Shown: piece after piece, positions 1-11,216 of the stretch | How the letters are laid out: the number at the start of each line of letters is the position of its first letter | Numbering within the stretch: position 1 is the stretch's first letter | Source of the DNA: Manihot esculenta | Taxonomy: Eukaryota; Streptophyta; Magnoliopsida; Malpighiales; Euphorbiaceae | DNA length: 64,000 nt | Direction: 5' to 3' | NCBI RefSeq assembly: GCF_001659605.2 | Contig: NC_035169.2 | Location: 13,553,529-13,617,528, forward strand | The notes under the pieces: model-generated | Database searches by the model: none | The model's input: only the letters and a program-made list of their open reading frames with translations | What the model was told of the DNA's origin: nothing | Position numbers and translations under genes: made by a program

Positions 1-255
1 AAGCATACAGAAGTACCTAAAATGAATAACTTGGAAAGCTTGTCAAAGGAACGAAAATTGGCATGCGAATAGGTGCAATTTGTGATATAGGACAGCAATT
101 GAAAGGCAGTGTCACAATCTAGATATAAAACGTAAGTTGGCATTTGAAAGGCAGTGTCGTGGTTCAGTTATAAGGCATAGACGAAGTGTCGCACCTACCC
201 CAAATCCTCATTTACTAACAAACTAAATGAAATTGTTTCTTGAAAAAATAAAGAA

Positions 256-1582
256 TAATGGCATAAAAATCCAAAATTTTATTTCTTGGCACAATAAATT
301 AGGATTTAAAAATATTTGGCGATTCTTTCCAAATTTGAATTGAAAGTGGGGGAGTATCTGTCGGTAGCAGGCCATATTGTATTTTTATATTACTTGATGC
401 TGGACTCTACGCTACACCATGGATAACCAAGGCGAGGTATTAATCGTTAGTTAAATAAGGTAAAATTCTTAAATGGTGTAGAAAAACCTAAAACGCTCTT
501 ATCGACGCCGTCGCTCGCTGCCGAATTTATTTTCCCGACTTCGTCCTTCGCACAAAAAGTTGGCCTTCTCGCTTCACCACCATTTTGGCCTCAGAAAAGG
601 AGATATTGCCTTCGTGCTTTCTCCTAACTCTATTCAGCTTTCGGTCCTTTATTTCTATATCTTCGCTCTCGGTGTCGTTACCTCTCCTAAAAAATCAAGT
701 GTCTTTAAACTTGAGATTCTCCACCAAATTCAGCTGTCGAAACCTGTACTTGTGTTCGTCACGTCGAATGCTGCTCATACAATTCCTAATCTCAAAACAA
801 TCGTACTCGACTCTTCCGAGTTTGAATCGCTGATGATGAGTCTAGCTCACTGTGGAGAAATGGAAGGAGGGAAGGTTTACCAATTGGACCCTGGGACAAT
901 TCTCTATCCTCACGGACTACTGGTCGAGTTAATGGATTGGTTTTGGCTCATCGAAATTTCAGATGCATGGTGGCCCTAAGTCATGCGGTTTACACGAGCT
1001 GGATGGCTGCTGCAACTTTCTTTTTTTTCGGTGCCTTATTTTCATGTTTATGGTTTATGTTATTTCGTGAGAGCTTTAACTATGGAAGTGGCGGTGGTAT
1101 CCATAGGTAGATTTGATATGAAGACAATGTTGACAGTAATTCAGCAGTGTAAGATAGACTGCACCGGCTGTGGTGCTAATAACGAAGGATCCTAGGTTGT
1201 TAGACGGCTAAGATTTTAGCTCTCTAGATGTTGTAGGCTGCAGCGTTGCTTCGCTTAGGAAAAGCGTAGTTGAACTGTTCCGTGAACAATTTCGAAATTT
1301 GAGTTTAAGTCAGCTTAGTTAAACACCAAACTTGGATTTTTACCATTAACCGGTGGTTAATTTCTCATATTGGTTATTCAATGTGTAGCGTATGATCCAC
1401 CATTAAGTAATAAAAAAATACAGATGGAACGTCACGTTAGCTGCCGGCAAATGCTCCCCCGCTTTCATTTCAAATTTGGATTGAATTGCTAAATGTTTTT
1501 AAATCCTAACTTATTGTACCAAGTAAAATCATTTTAATTAAAATGTAAAAATTCATAAAGGTTTAAATTTTTTATGCCATTA
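256..1582 (+). mobile_element. Pack-MULE-like inverted-repeat element with 4CL fragment (unit 1)
   Basis: About 220 bp at 256-475 reappears in reverse complement at about 1325-1582. Shared landmarks, in order, are AATGGCATAAAA, TTAGGATTTAAAAA, GTGGGGGAG matching the reverse of CTCCCCCGC, the C-rich TGTCGGTAGC/TGCCGGCAGC block, TACGCTACAC, and a GGTTAAT-type end. The arms are diverged but collinear, and they enclose only the 4CL-like fragment. A host gene fragment between long terminal inverted repeats is the hallmark of Pack-MULEs (Mutator-like elements that capture gene pieces). The outermost ends and a 9-11 bp TSD could not be fixed by eye, so the class assignment is inference. A simple inverted duplication remains possible. 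Confidence 0.55.
530..1195 (+). pseudogene. 4-coumarate-CoA-ligase-like (AMP-binding) fragment, unit 1
   Basis: The frame from about 560 to 914 resembles the N-terminal part of plant 4CL-like acyl-CoA synthetases (FGLRKGDIAFVLSPNSI, then HQIQLSKPVLVF, then NLKTIVLDSPEFESL in the better copies). The AMP-binding P-loop follows at about 905-945, but one base is missing after CACGGA. The reading frame therefore shifts exactly inside the nucleotide-binding loop, and the GRV..LVLAHRNF part lies in another frame. A later piece (983-1195) matches the downstream VPYFHVYGL...GRFDMKTML stretch. The C-terminal half of the enzyme is absent. It is a partial, frameshifted exon without catalytic capacity. 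Intact 4CL-like enzymes ligate CoA to hydroxycinnamates or fatty acyl precursors. Confidence 0.8.
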
Positions 1583-2546
1583 TCCAAAAATATATTAAAT
1601 GTCATGAAATACATCATAATAGTTAATTGACAAAAGGAGAGAAGCACCACGGTACTTCTCCGTTTCGGTTAGTCAAATAACCTTATAGGGGTGTTGGAGT
1701 TGGTGGTATTAGAGCTAACGTTTAGGCCTTTCTAGGTGTTAAGGAGAAGTAACAAGTATAAGCAAATGTGTATACCTTATAGGTTAAGGTCTGGATATAA
1801 CTCTACTATAGGCTTTAGTAACTTGGCTAAGAATGTTATTTGACATTCAACATGTGTTAGAAGATACAGGTGATAGTCTAAAGTCGTGATCGCGATAATC
1901 TATTCAATGCTACAAATGTTTGTATTGTAAGCTGCAGATTACATTATGGACATTGGAGCATTGAGTGGAAATTGTGTGCATCACTTTTAAGAATCTGCTA
2001 GGATATAGTAGATGCCTTATATCTGATGCAGTTGTACCGTGACAGAAGATACCAGGAGAATACGCACATAAAATAAATGATATTTATGAGATGGTAGGTG
2101 TGATTAAGGGGTTAATTTATCTCATTAATGAGATATTAGTTAGTCTTGCTAGGAAAAAAATAAGGAAGATTGTAGAGTTTATCCAACTTTTAAGAACATG
2201 ACACAGATAGTGTATGATTTCGTAATGTACTTTTTGATAAATATTTCGATTCATCACTTGGAAGTGGATAGGGTTGCCTTTAAGATTATATTGAAGGTCT
2301 ATGTTTAAAAACCGAATTAATCACTGCAATAGTTTATTCTTTTTCCCTTTTTAGAAGCATTATTATATTTGATAAGATTAGATAAATTATTTTGGCGGAA
2401 TTGATATTATTTGAGATAATATTGTTGTTTATTGGAAGTTTAGTTTTTATCTATATTGATGATATAGTTAGATTTTAAACACTTTAATCGGTACATGTAA
2501 TTATTATTGATAGGTTATATTGATATCTGTTTACATATAAATATGT

Positions 2547-2567
2547 GTATATATATATATATATATG
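2547..2567. repeat. (TA)n microsatellite, unit 1
   Basis: This is a short TA run. The same tract is about 29 bp in unit 2 (6094-6122) and about 45 bp in unit 3 (8486-8530), so it varies between array copies. Confidence 0.9.
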
Positions 2568-2814
2568 TTTTGAATATTGGTATTTAGTTTCTTAATACGA
2601 TTGTGCAAAGTATAGCTATGAAAATATGAAAATATAATTATTTATGTTTCCTTAGTTATTTACTGGATTCCATGTATAACTCTTACTCCTCCAATAGATT
2701 GTTGAATAAATGAATAAGACTATTTTTGTATAGCATAGTTTGATATTGTGGTTGATTATTAGCAAGAATAAATTATGTTAGTATAAACTTTATGTTATTA
2801 TCTATTGTTAAGAG

Positions 2815-2849
2815 CTACGTGGACCTGATCCTCTATTGGAGGTACGTAG
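2815..2849. other. Conserved nested-hairpin block (unit 1)
   Basis: CTACGT and ACGTAG form an outer stem and CCTC-TATTG-GAGG an inner one, within 35 bases. The block is identical in units 2 (6362-6396) and 3 (8778-8812), while the surrounding AT-rich DNA has changed at several points. Its function is unknown. Confidence 0.6.
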
Positions 2850-3410
2850 GCAGGCTTCGGGTGCGGTCCAAATATAACATATGTTAAGACTTTAATTAGC
2901 AAATAGTAGCGATGTAAATTCAAGCCATATTAACAGATTTTCATGTTGAATAAATTACTTATTGGAAATTTAATAAGTTTAATATGACTAAAATAATTAA
3001 CATACATATAATTATATTTATAAGAGTATAGATAAAAATAAAGCCACAAAAGAAATCACTGAATTAGATAAGATGTAGGAGAACAATTTTCATAAAGAGA
3101 CCATGAGTGAATTAGACCCTTAATATTGCCAAAACATGACTATAACTTAGGATAGAAGCATACAGAAGTACCTAAAATGAATAACTTGGAAAGCTTGTCA
3201 AAGGAACGAAAATTGGCATGCGAATAGGTGCAATTTGTGATATAGAACAGCAATTGAAAGGCAGTGTCACAATCTAGATATAAAACGTAAGTTGGCATTT
3301 GAAAGGCAGTGTCGTGGTTCAGTTATAAGGCATAGACGAAGTGTCGCACCTATCCCAAATCCTTATTTACTAGCAAACTAAATGAAATTGTTTTTTGAAA
3401 AAATAAAGAA

Positions 3411-4742
3411 TAATGGCATAAAAATCCAAAATTTTATTTCTTGGCACAATAAATTAGGATTTAAAAATATTTGGCGATTCTTTCCAAATTTGAATTGGAA
3501 GTGGGGGAGTATCTGTCGGTAGCAGGCCATATTGTATTTTTATATTACTTGATGCTGGACTCTACGCTACACCATGGATAACCAAGGCGAGGTATTAATC
3601 GTTGGTTAATTAAGGTAAAATTCTTAAATGGTGTAGAAAAACCTAAAACGCTCTCATCGACGCCGTCGCTCGCTGCCGAATTTATTTTCCCGACTTCATC
3701 CTTCGCACAAAAAGTTGGCCTTCTCGCTTCACCACCATTTTGGCCTAAGAAAAGGAGATATTGCCTTCGTGCTTTCTCCTAACTCTATTCAGATTTCGGT
3801 CCTTTATTTCTATATCTTCGCTCTCGGTGTCGTTACCTCTCCTAAAAAATCAAGTGTCTTTAAACTTGAGATTCTCCACCAAATTCAGCTGTCGAAACCT
3901 GTACTTGTGTTCGTCACGTTGAATGCTGCTCATACAATTCCTAATCTCAAAACAATCGTACTCGACTCTCCCGAGTTTGAATCGCTGATGATGAGTCTAG
4001 CTCACTGTGGAGAAATGGAAGGAGGGAAGGTTTACCAATTGGACCCTGGGACAATTCTCTATCCTCACGGACTACTGGTCGAGTTAATGGATTGGTTTTG
4101 GCTCATCGAAATTTCAGATGCATGGTGACCCTAAGTCATGCGGTTTACACGAGCTGGATGGCTGCTGCAACTTTCTTTTTTTTCGGTGCCTTATTTTCAT
4201 GTTTATGGTTTATGTTATTTCATGAGAGCTTTAACTATGGGAGTGGCGGTGGTGTCCATAGGTAGATTTGATATGAAGACAATGTTGACAGTAATTCAGC
4301 AGTGTAAGATAGACTGCACCGGCTGTGGTGCTAATAACGAAGGATCCTAGGTTGTTAGACGGCTAAGATTTTAGCTCTCTAGATGTTGTAGGCTGCAGCG
4401 TTGCTTCGCTTAGGAAAAGCGTAGTTGAACTGTTCCGTGAACAATTTCGAAATTTGAGTTTAAGTCAGCTTAGTTAAACACCAAACTTGGATTTTTACCA
4501 TTAACCGGTGGTTAATTTCTCATATTGGTTATTCAATGTGTAGCGTATGATCCACCATTAAGTAATAAAAAAATACATATGGAACGTCACGTTAGCTGCC
4601 GGCAAATGCTCCCCCGCTTTTATTTCAAATTTGGATTGAATTGCTAAATGTTTTTAAATCCTAACTTATTGTACCAAGTAAAATCATTTTAATTAAAATG
4701 TAAAAATTCATAAGGGTTTAAATTTTTTATGCCATTATCCAA
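3411..4742 (+). mobile_element. Pack-MULE-like inverted-repeat element with 4CL fragment (unit 2)
   Basis: This has the same arrangement as in unit 1: a left arm from about 3411 to 3632, the 4CL-like fragment, and a right arm from about 4490 to 4742 in reverse complement. Because arm, insert and arm recur in both units, the structure existed before the tandem duplication. Class assignment is inference, as for unit 1. Confidence 0.55.
3685..4350 (+). pseudogene. 4CL-like fragment, unit 2
   Basis: This is nearly identical to the unit 1 copy: the N-terminal AMP-binding region at 3715-4069, the same one-base loss at the P-loop (about 4070), and the downstream HVYGL..GRFDMK piece at 4138-4350. 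In the first frame the stop falls at 4126-4128, because TGG is TGA here. It is truncated and non-functional. Confidence 0.8.
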
Positions 4743-6086
4743 AAATATATTAAATGTCATGAAATACATCATAATAGTTAATTGACAAAAGGAGAGAAGC
4801 ACCACGGTACTTCTCCGTTTCGGTTAGTCAAATAACCTTATAGGGGTGTTGGAATTGGTTGTATTAGAGCTAACGTTTAGGCCTTTCTAGGTGTTAAGGA
4901 GAAGTAACAAGTATAAGCAAATGTGTATACCTTATAGGTTAAGGTCTGGATATAACTCTACTATAGGCTTTAGTAACTTGGCTAAGAATGTTATTTGACA
5001 TTCAACATGTGTTAGAAGATACAGGTGATAGTCTAAAGTCGTGATCGCGATAATCTATTCAATGCTACAAATGTTTGTATTGTAAGCTGCAGATTACATT
5101 ATGGACATTGGAGCATTGAGTGGAAATTGTGTGCATCACTTTTAGGAATCTGCTAGGATATAGTAGATGCCTTATATCTGATGCAGTTGTACCATGACAA
5201 GTTTCTAACTGCTATGAATTGACTTCAAATAAAAGTTTATATCCTTTTAGAATAAAATACTAGAGATATTAGCAATAAGGTATAGAAAAATTCTATGAGA
5301 GCGACAATGTACTCAAAAAACATAATTGTTTTTGTGTTGTTCATCATTATAAAGTGGAATTTTATAAATATTATGATATAAGAGAAATGAAAAAAAGGAG
5401 AGGTATGAGTAGGTGAAATAGGCTAGAACATGTTAGTTACCAATCTTCTTGTTCACTTTTTACTATGATGATTGTATGATATTGAAACATAGTCTTAACC
5501 TTCGAGAGAAATAAATTTGAATTATCATAGTAACAGATTCAAGATTTTTAGAGAAAGTTTAATTATCTAAACATTATGTAAGAGGAGATTGAAGATACAA
5601 AGAGAATACGCACATAAAATAAGTGATAGTTATGAGATGGTAGGTGTGATCAAAGGGTTAATTTATCTCATTAATGACATATTAGTTACTCTAGTTAGGA
5701 AAAAAATAAGGAAGATTGTAGAGTCTATCAAACTTTTAAGAACATGACATAAATAGCGTATGAATTCCTAATGTAATTTTTGATAAATATTTCGATTCAT
5801 CACTTGGAAGTGGATAGAGTTGCCTTTAAGATTATATTGAAGGATTATGTTGGAAAACCGAATTATTAACTGCAATAGTTTATTCTTTTTCCCTTTTTAG
5901 AAGCATTATTATATTTGATAAGGTTAGATAAATTATTTTGGCGGAATTGATATTATTTGAGAGAATATTGTTTTTTATTGGAAGTTTAGTTTTTATCTAT
6001 ATTGGTGATATAGTTAGATTTTAAACACTTTAATCGATACAAGTAATTATTATTGATAGGTTATATTGATATCTGTTTATATATAA

Positions 6087-6093
<7 letters not shown>

Positions 6094-6122
<29 letters not shown>
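6094..6122. repeat. (TA)n microsatellite, unit 2
   Basis: A TA run of about 29 bp at the position equivalent to 2547-2567. Confidence 0.9.
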
Positions 6123-6125
<3 letters not shown>

Positions 6126-7209
6126 TTGAATATTGGTATTTAGTTTCTTAATAGGATTGTGCAAAGTTAGCTATGAAAATATAATTATTTATGTTTCCTT
6201 AGTTATTTACTGGATTCTTGGTATAACCCTTATTCCTCCAATAGATTATTCAATAAATGAATAAGATTATTTTTGTATAGCATAGTGTGATATTGTGGTT
6301 GATTATTAGCAAGAATAAATTATGTTAGTATGAACTTTATGTTATTATCTATTGTTAAGAGCTACGTGGACCTGATCCTCTATTGGAGGTACGTAGGCAG
6401 CCTTCGGGTGCGGTCGAAATATAACATATATCAAGACTTTAATTAGCAAATAGTAGCAATGTAAATTCAAGCCATATTAACAGATTTTCATGTTGAATAA
6501 ATTACTTATTGGAAATTTAATAAGTTTAATATGACTAAAATAATTAACATACAAATAATTATATTTATAAGATTATAGATAAAAATAAAGCCACAAAAGA
6601 AATCACTGAATTAGCAAAGATATAGGAGAACAATTTTCATAAAGAGACCATGAGTTAATTAGACCCTTAATATTGCCAAAACTTGACTATAACTTAGGAT
6701 AGAAGCATACATAAGTACCTAAACTGAATAACTTGGAAAGCTTGTGAAAGGAACGAAAATTGGCATGCGAATAGGTGCAATTTGTGATATAAAACAGCAA
6801 TTGAAAGGCAGTGTCGCAGTCTAGATATAGAACGTAAGTTGGCATTTGAAAGGCAGTGTCGTAGTTCAGTTATGAGGCATAGACGAAGTGTCGCACCTAT
6901 TCCAAATCCTCATTCACTAGTAGACTAAATGAAATTATTGCTTGAAAAAATAAAGAATAATGGCATAAAATTCATTCTTGGCACAATAAACTAGGATTTA
7001 AAAATATTTGGCGATTCTTTCCAAATTTGAATTGAAAGTGGGGGAGCACCTATCGGTAGCAGGCCATATTGTATTTTTTTATTACTTGATGCTGGACTCT
7101 ACGCTACACCTTGGATAACCAAGGCGGGGTATTAATCTTTGGTTAATTAGGGTAAAATTCTTAAATGGTGTAGAAAAACCTAAAACGCACTCATCGAAGC
7201 CGTCGCACG

Positions 7210-7730
7210 CTGCCGAATTTATTTTCCCGACTTCGTCCTTTGCACAAAAAGTTGGCCTTCTCGCTTCACCACCATTTTGGCCTCAGAAAAGTAGATATTG
7301 CCTTCGTGCTTTCTCCTAACTCTATTCACCTTTCGATCCTTTATTTCTATATCTTCTCTCTCGGTGTCGTTACCTCTCCTAAAAAATCAATTATCTTTAA
7401 ACTTGAGATTCTCCACCAAATTCAGCTGTCGAAACCTGTACTTGTGTTCGTCACGTCGAATGCTGCTCATACAATTCCTAATCTCAAAACAATTGTACTC
7501 GACTCTCCCGAGTTTGAATCGCTGACGATGAGTCTAGCTGGAAGGAGGGAAGGTTTACCAATTGGACCCTAGGACAATTCTCTATCCTCACGGACTATTG
7601 GTCGAGTTAATGGAGTTGTTTTGGCTCATCGAAATTTCAGATGCATGGTGGCCCTAAGTCATGCGGTTTACACGAGCTGGATGGCAGCTGCAACTTTCTT
7701 TTTTTCCGTTGCCTTATTTTCGTTTTTGTG
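7210..7730 (+). pseudogene. 4CL-like fragment, unit 3
   Basis: The N-terminal AMP-binding similarity runs from about 7240 to 7535. A small deletion (the bases coding the HCGEME stretch of other copies) then shifts the frame, giving an early stop at 7570. The P-loop one-base loss seen in the other units is also present (CACGGACTATTGG near 7590). The downstream HVYGL piece is lost in the internal deletion. Confidence 0.75.
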
Positions 7731-8479
7731 TTGTTTATCATTAAAAAGAGGAATTTTATAAATATTATGATATAAGAGAAATGAAAAAAAGGAGAGGTAT
7801 GAGTAGGTGAAATAGGCTAGAACATGTTAGTGACCAATCTTCTTGTTCACTTTTTACTATGATGATTGATTGATATTGAAACATAGTCTTAACCTTCGAG
7901 AGAAATAAATTTGAATTATCATAGTAAAAGATTCAAGAGTTTTAAAGAAAGTTTAATTATCTAAACATTGTGTAAGAGGAGATTGAAGATACAAGGAGAA
8001 TACGCACATAAAATAAGTGATAGTTATGAGATGGTAGGTGTGATTAAGGGGTTAATTTATCTCATTAATGACATATTAGTTACTCTAGCTAGGAAAAAAA
8101 TAAGGAAGATTGTAGAGTCTATCAAACTTTTAAGAACATGACATAAATAGTGTAGGAATTCGTAATGTACTTTTTGAAAAATATTTCGATTCATCACTTG
8201 GAAGTGGATGAGTTGCCTTTAAGATTATATTGAAGGTCTATGTTGGAAAACCGAATTAATCACTGCAATAGTTTATTCTTTTTCCCTTTTTAGAAGCATT
8301 ATTATATTTGATAAGATGAGATAAATTATTTTGGCGGAATTGATATTATTTGAGATAATATTGTTGTTTATTGGAAGTTTAGTTTTTATCCATATTGGTG
8401 ATATAGTTTGATTTTAAACACTTTAATCGGTACAAGTAATTATTATTGATAGGTTATATTTATATCTGTTTATATATAA

Positions 8480-8485
<6 letters not shown>

Positions 8486-8530
<45 letters not shown>
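8486..8530. repeat. (TA)n microsatellite, unit 3
   Basis: A TA run of about 45 bp, the longest of the three equivalent tracts. Confidence 0.9.
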
Positions 8531-8532
<2 letters not shown>

Positions 8533-9118
8533 TTGAATATTGGTATTTAGTTTCTTAATAAGATTGTGCAAAGTATAGCTATGAAAATATGAAAATATAA
8601 TTATTTATATTTCCTTAGTTATTTACTGGATTCTAGATATAACCCTTATTCCTCCAATAGATTGTTGAATAAATGAATAAGATTATTTTTGTATAGCATA
8701 GTATGATATTGTGGTTGATTATTAGCAAGAATAAATTATGTTAGTATAAACTTTATGTTATTATCTATTGTTAAGAGCTACGTGGACCTGATCCTCTATT
8801 GGAGGTACGTAGGCAGCCTTCGGGTGCGGTCGAAATATAACATATGTTAAGACTTTAATTAGCAAATAGTAGCGATGTAAATTCAAGCCATGTTAACAGA
8901 TTTTCATGTTGAATAAATTACTTATTGGAAATTTAATAAGTTTAATATGACTAAAATAATTAACATACAAATAATTATATTTATAAGATTATAGATAAAA
9001 ATAAAGCCACAAAAGAAATCACTGAATTAGCAAAGATATAGGAGAACAATTTTCATAAAGAGACCATGAGTGAATTAGACCCTTAATATTGCCAAAACTT
9101 GACTATAACTTAGGATAG

Positions 9119-10037
9119 AAGCATACATAAGTACCTAAACTGAATAACTTGGAAAGCTTGTTAAAGGAACAAAAATTGGCATGCGAATTGGTGCAATTTG
9201 TGATATAAAACGGCAATTGAAAGGCAGTGTCGCAGTCTAGATATAGAACGTAAGTTGACATTTGAAAGGCAGTGTCGTAGTTCAGTTATGAGGCATAGAC
9301 GAAGTGTCGCCCCTATCCCAAATCCTCATTCACTAGTAGACTAAATGAAATTATTGCTTGAAAAAATAAAGAATAATGGCATAAAAATCCAAAATTTTAT
9401 TTCTTGGCACAATAAATTAGGATTTAAAAATATTTGGCTATTCTTTCCAATTTTGAATTGAAAGTGGGGGAGCATCTGTCGGTAGCAGGCCATATTGTTT
9501 TTTTATATTAGTTGATGCTGCACTCTACGCTACACCTTGGATAACCAAGGCGAGATATTAATCGTTGGTTAGTTAAGATAAAATTCTTAAATGGTGTAGA
9601 AAAACCTAAAATGCTCTCATCGACGCCGTCGCTCGCTGCCGAATTTATTTTTCCCACTTCGTCCTTCGCACAAAAAGTTAGCCTTCTCGCTTCACCACCA
9701 TTTTGGCCTCAGAAAAGGAGATATTGCCTTCGTGCTTTCTCCTAGCTCTATTCACCTTTCAGTCCTTTATTTCTATATATTCTCTCTCGGTGTCGTTACC
9801 TCTCATAAAAAATCAATTATCTTTAAACTTGAGATTCTCGACCAAATTCAGCTGTCGAAACCTGTACTTGTGTTCGTCACGTCGAATGCTGCTCATACAA
9901 TTCCTAATCTCAAAACAATCGTACTCGACTCTCCCGAGTTTGAATCGCTGATGATGAGTCTAGCTCACTGTGGAGAAATGGAGGGAGTGAAGGTTTACCA
10001 ATTGGACCCTGGGACAATTCTCTATCCTCACGGACTA
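9119..10037. repeat. 4CL-fragment tandem array, unit 4, left part
   Basis: The fourth unit starts with the same leader and is cut at 10037 by element A. Its continuation (CTAGTCGAGTTAAGGGAG) is found at 19842 on the other side of the insertion. It keeps the left inverted-repeat arm; no right arm is seen. Confidence 0.9.
9650..10037 (+). pseudogene. 4CL-like fragment, unit 4, split by element A
   Basis: Similar to the other copies from about 9680, this fragment runs up to the P-loop, where element A is inserted (CACGGACTA, then the LTR). The rest of the loop (GRV.GVVLAHRNFRCMVA in one frame) resumes at 19842-19930. It is doubly inactivated: by the shared one-base loss and by the retrotransposon. 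Confidence 0.75.
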
Positions 10038-10722
10038 TGTAACGACCCCAAAATGGACCGTCACCAGCGCTAGGATTCAGGTCGGCTTAAGGCCGCCAGA
10101 ACCCGTAGCAACCCTGCTATACTCTCTGTGTACCTGTAAAACTCATACATGATCATACAGTTTCTGTGAAAATAAAACCTCTTTTCTGAACCAAGGCTTA
10201 ACCTGTGCATGCACTATCTCTGTACTCTGTACTCTGTACCCTGTACCCCTGACTAGAGCTTGCTCTAGATGGGTTAACTCATACCTGTTAAGCCTGGTTT
10301 TTCACATACAGTAAAGCATATATACATCTACAGATCATGTACATAACAAACATCACTAAGTCAAGCACATTTCTAACTTTATACACCACTATTACATCTC
10401 TTTAATATTACATGTCCACTCTAAGCTATTACAAATCTCTTTACTCTTTATGTACTCTGCTGGACTGTCCCTGTACACTGTACACTGAACCTGCAAAACT
10501 GGGGTTAAGGGAGTGGGATGAGCTCTATAGCCCAGTGAGTAGAATAGTAAAACATCTCAGTGAAATATGATCTCATGGAATGCACCATATCACAGACAAT
10601 CCACATCAAGGGTAAACCTGTCACCACATAGTCCCGTCAACTCTATGCCAGGGCGTAGAATCGAGCACCTGGTCTTTCTGTCATATATGTATATGTGTAT
10701 ATAACACCTCTGTACTTACCAT

Positions 10723-10840
10723 TGCCAGGGCGTAGTCAAAGGCTCCTGGACTTTGCTATACCTGCCAGGGCGTAGTCAAAGGCTCCTGGACTTCTCTATA
10801 CCTGCCAGGGCGTAGTCAAAGGCTCCTGGACTTCTCTCAG
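10723..10840. repeat. 40-bp minisatellite in LTR A (3 units)
   Basis: The units start at 10723, 10763 and 10803 with TGCCAGGGCGTAGTCAAAGG and continue through GCTCCTGGACTT. The other LTR of the same element has four. Confidence 0.92.
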
Positions 10841-11216
10841 AGACTATTGGATCATTCAGCATTCACCCACATCAACAAATAACTATGCAATGCAGCATAT
10901 TCGTGGATTCTAATGCAAACAACCTACTGTATACTCATGATGCATGTACTATGCTAAACGCATTGTAGTTCTTAATTAAAAGCATTAAGTTTAGTTCCAC
11001 TCACCTCTGGCTATCTGAATTGACTCTGCAGGCTCTGAAAACTCTGGAGCAGAACTCACTGCTGCTCTCTCTGGTTCCTCTGGTCTGTGTAAGCACAGAT
11101 AAACTCAAATGAGGGACCAAACTAGCTTATGAACAACTCTATGAAACTCCCCAAGAATCCCCTTAAACTCACTCTAACATCCATGCAAAGCATGCAAAGG
11201 AAAGTTGGACAGAACA

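Larger units (their letters stand above)
1..3155. repeat. 4CL-fragment tandem array, unit 1
   Basis: The block that starts at base 1 (AAGCATACAGAAGTACC) starts again at 3156, 6703 and 9119, so 1-10037 is a head-to-tail array of about four units. This unit holds a leader with two copies of GAAAGGCAGTGTC, a 4CL-like gene fragment flanked by inverted repeats (about 256-1582), and then about 1.5 kb of AT-rich DNA with a (TA)n tract near 2547-2567 and a conserved hairpin at 2815-2849. Compared with unit 2 it lacks roughly 400 bp near 2040 (the segment seen at about 5200-5600). Apart from the 4CL relic I see no coding sequence in 1200-3155. Confidence 0.9.
3156..6702. repeat. 4CL-fragment tandem array, unit 2
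   Basis: This is the longest unit (about 3.55 kb) and probably closest to the ancestral layout. It carries the segment missing from unit 1 (about 5200-5600) as well as the right inverted-repeat arm missing from unit 3. It contains a (TA)n tract at 6094-6122 and the hairpin block at 6362-6396. No coding sequence other than the 4CL relic is visible. Confidence 0.9.
6703..9118. repeat. 4CL-fragment tandem array, unit 3 (internally deleted)
   Basis: This unit follows the array until the stretch TTTTTTTCCGTTGCC near 7705. After about 7730 it jumps to sequence equivalent to about 5329 of unit 2 (TTTTTGTGTTG). About 1.1 kb, including the right inverted-repeat arm and the 3' part of the 4CL relic, is therefore gone. 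The (TA)n tract (8486-8530) and hairpin block (8778-8812) are retained. Confidence 0.88.

Noticed and set aside
560..979. 4CL-like frame of unit 1 as a functional gene
   Set aside because: It covers only the N-terminal part of the domain, shifts frame in the P-loop, and lacks the catalytic C-terminal half; the same break is in the other copies.
10723..10840. CRISPR-like regularly spaced repeats
   Set aside because: The 40-bp units are directly adjacent without unique spacers and sit in a plant LTR; this is a minisatellite.
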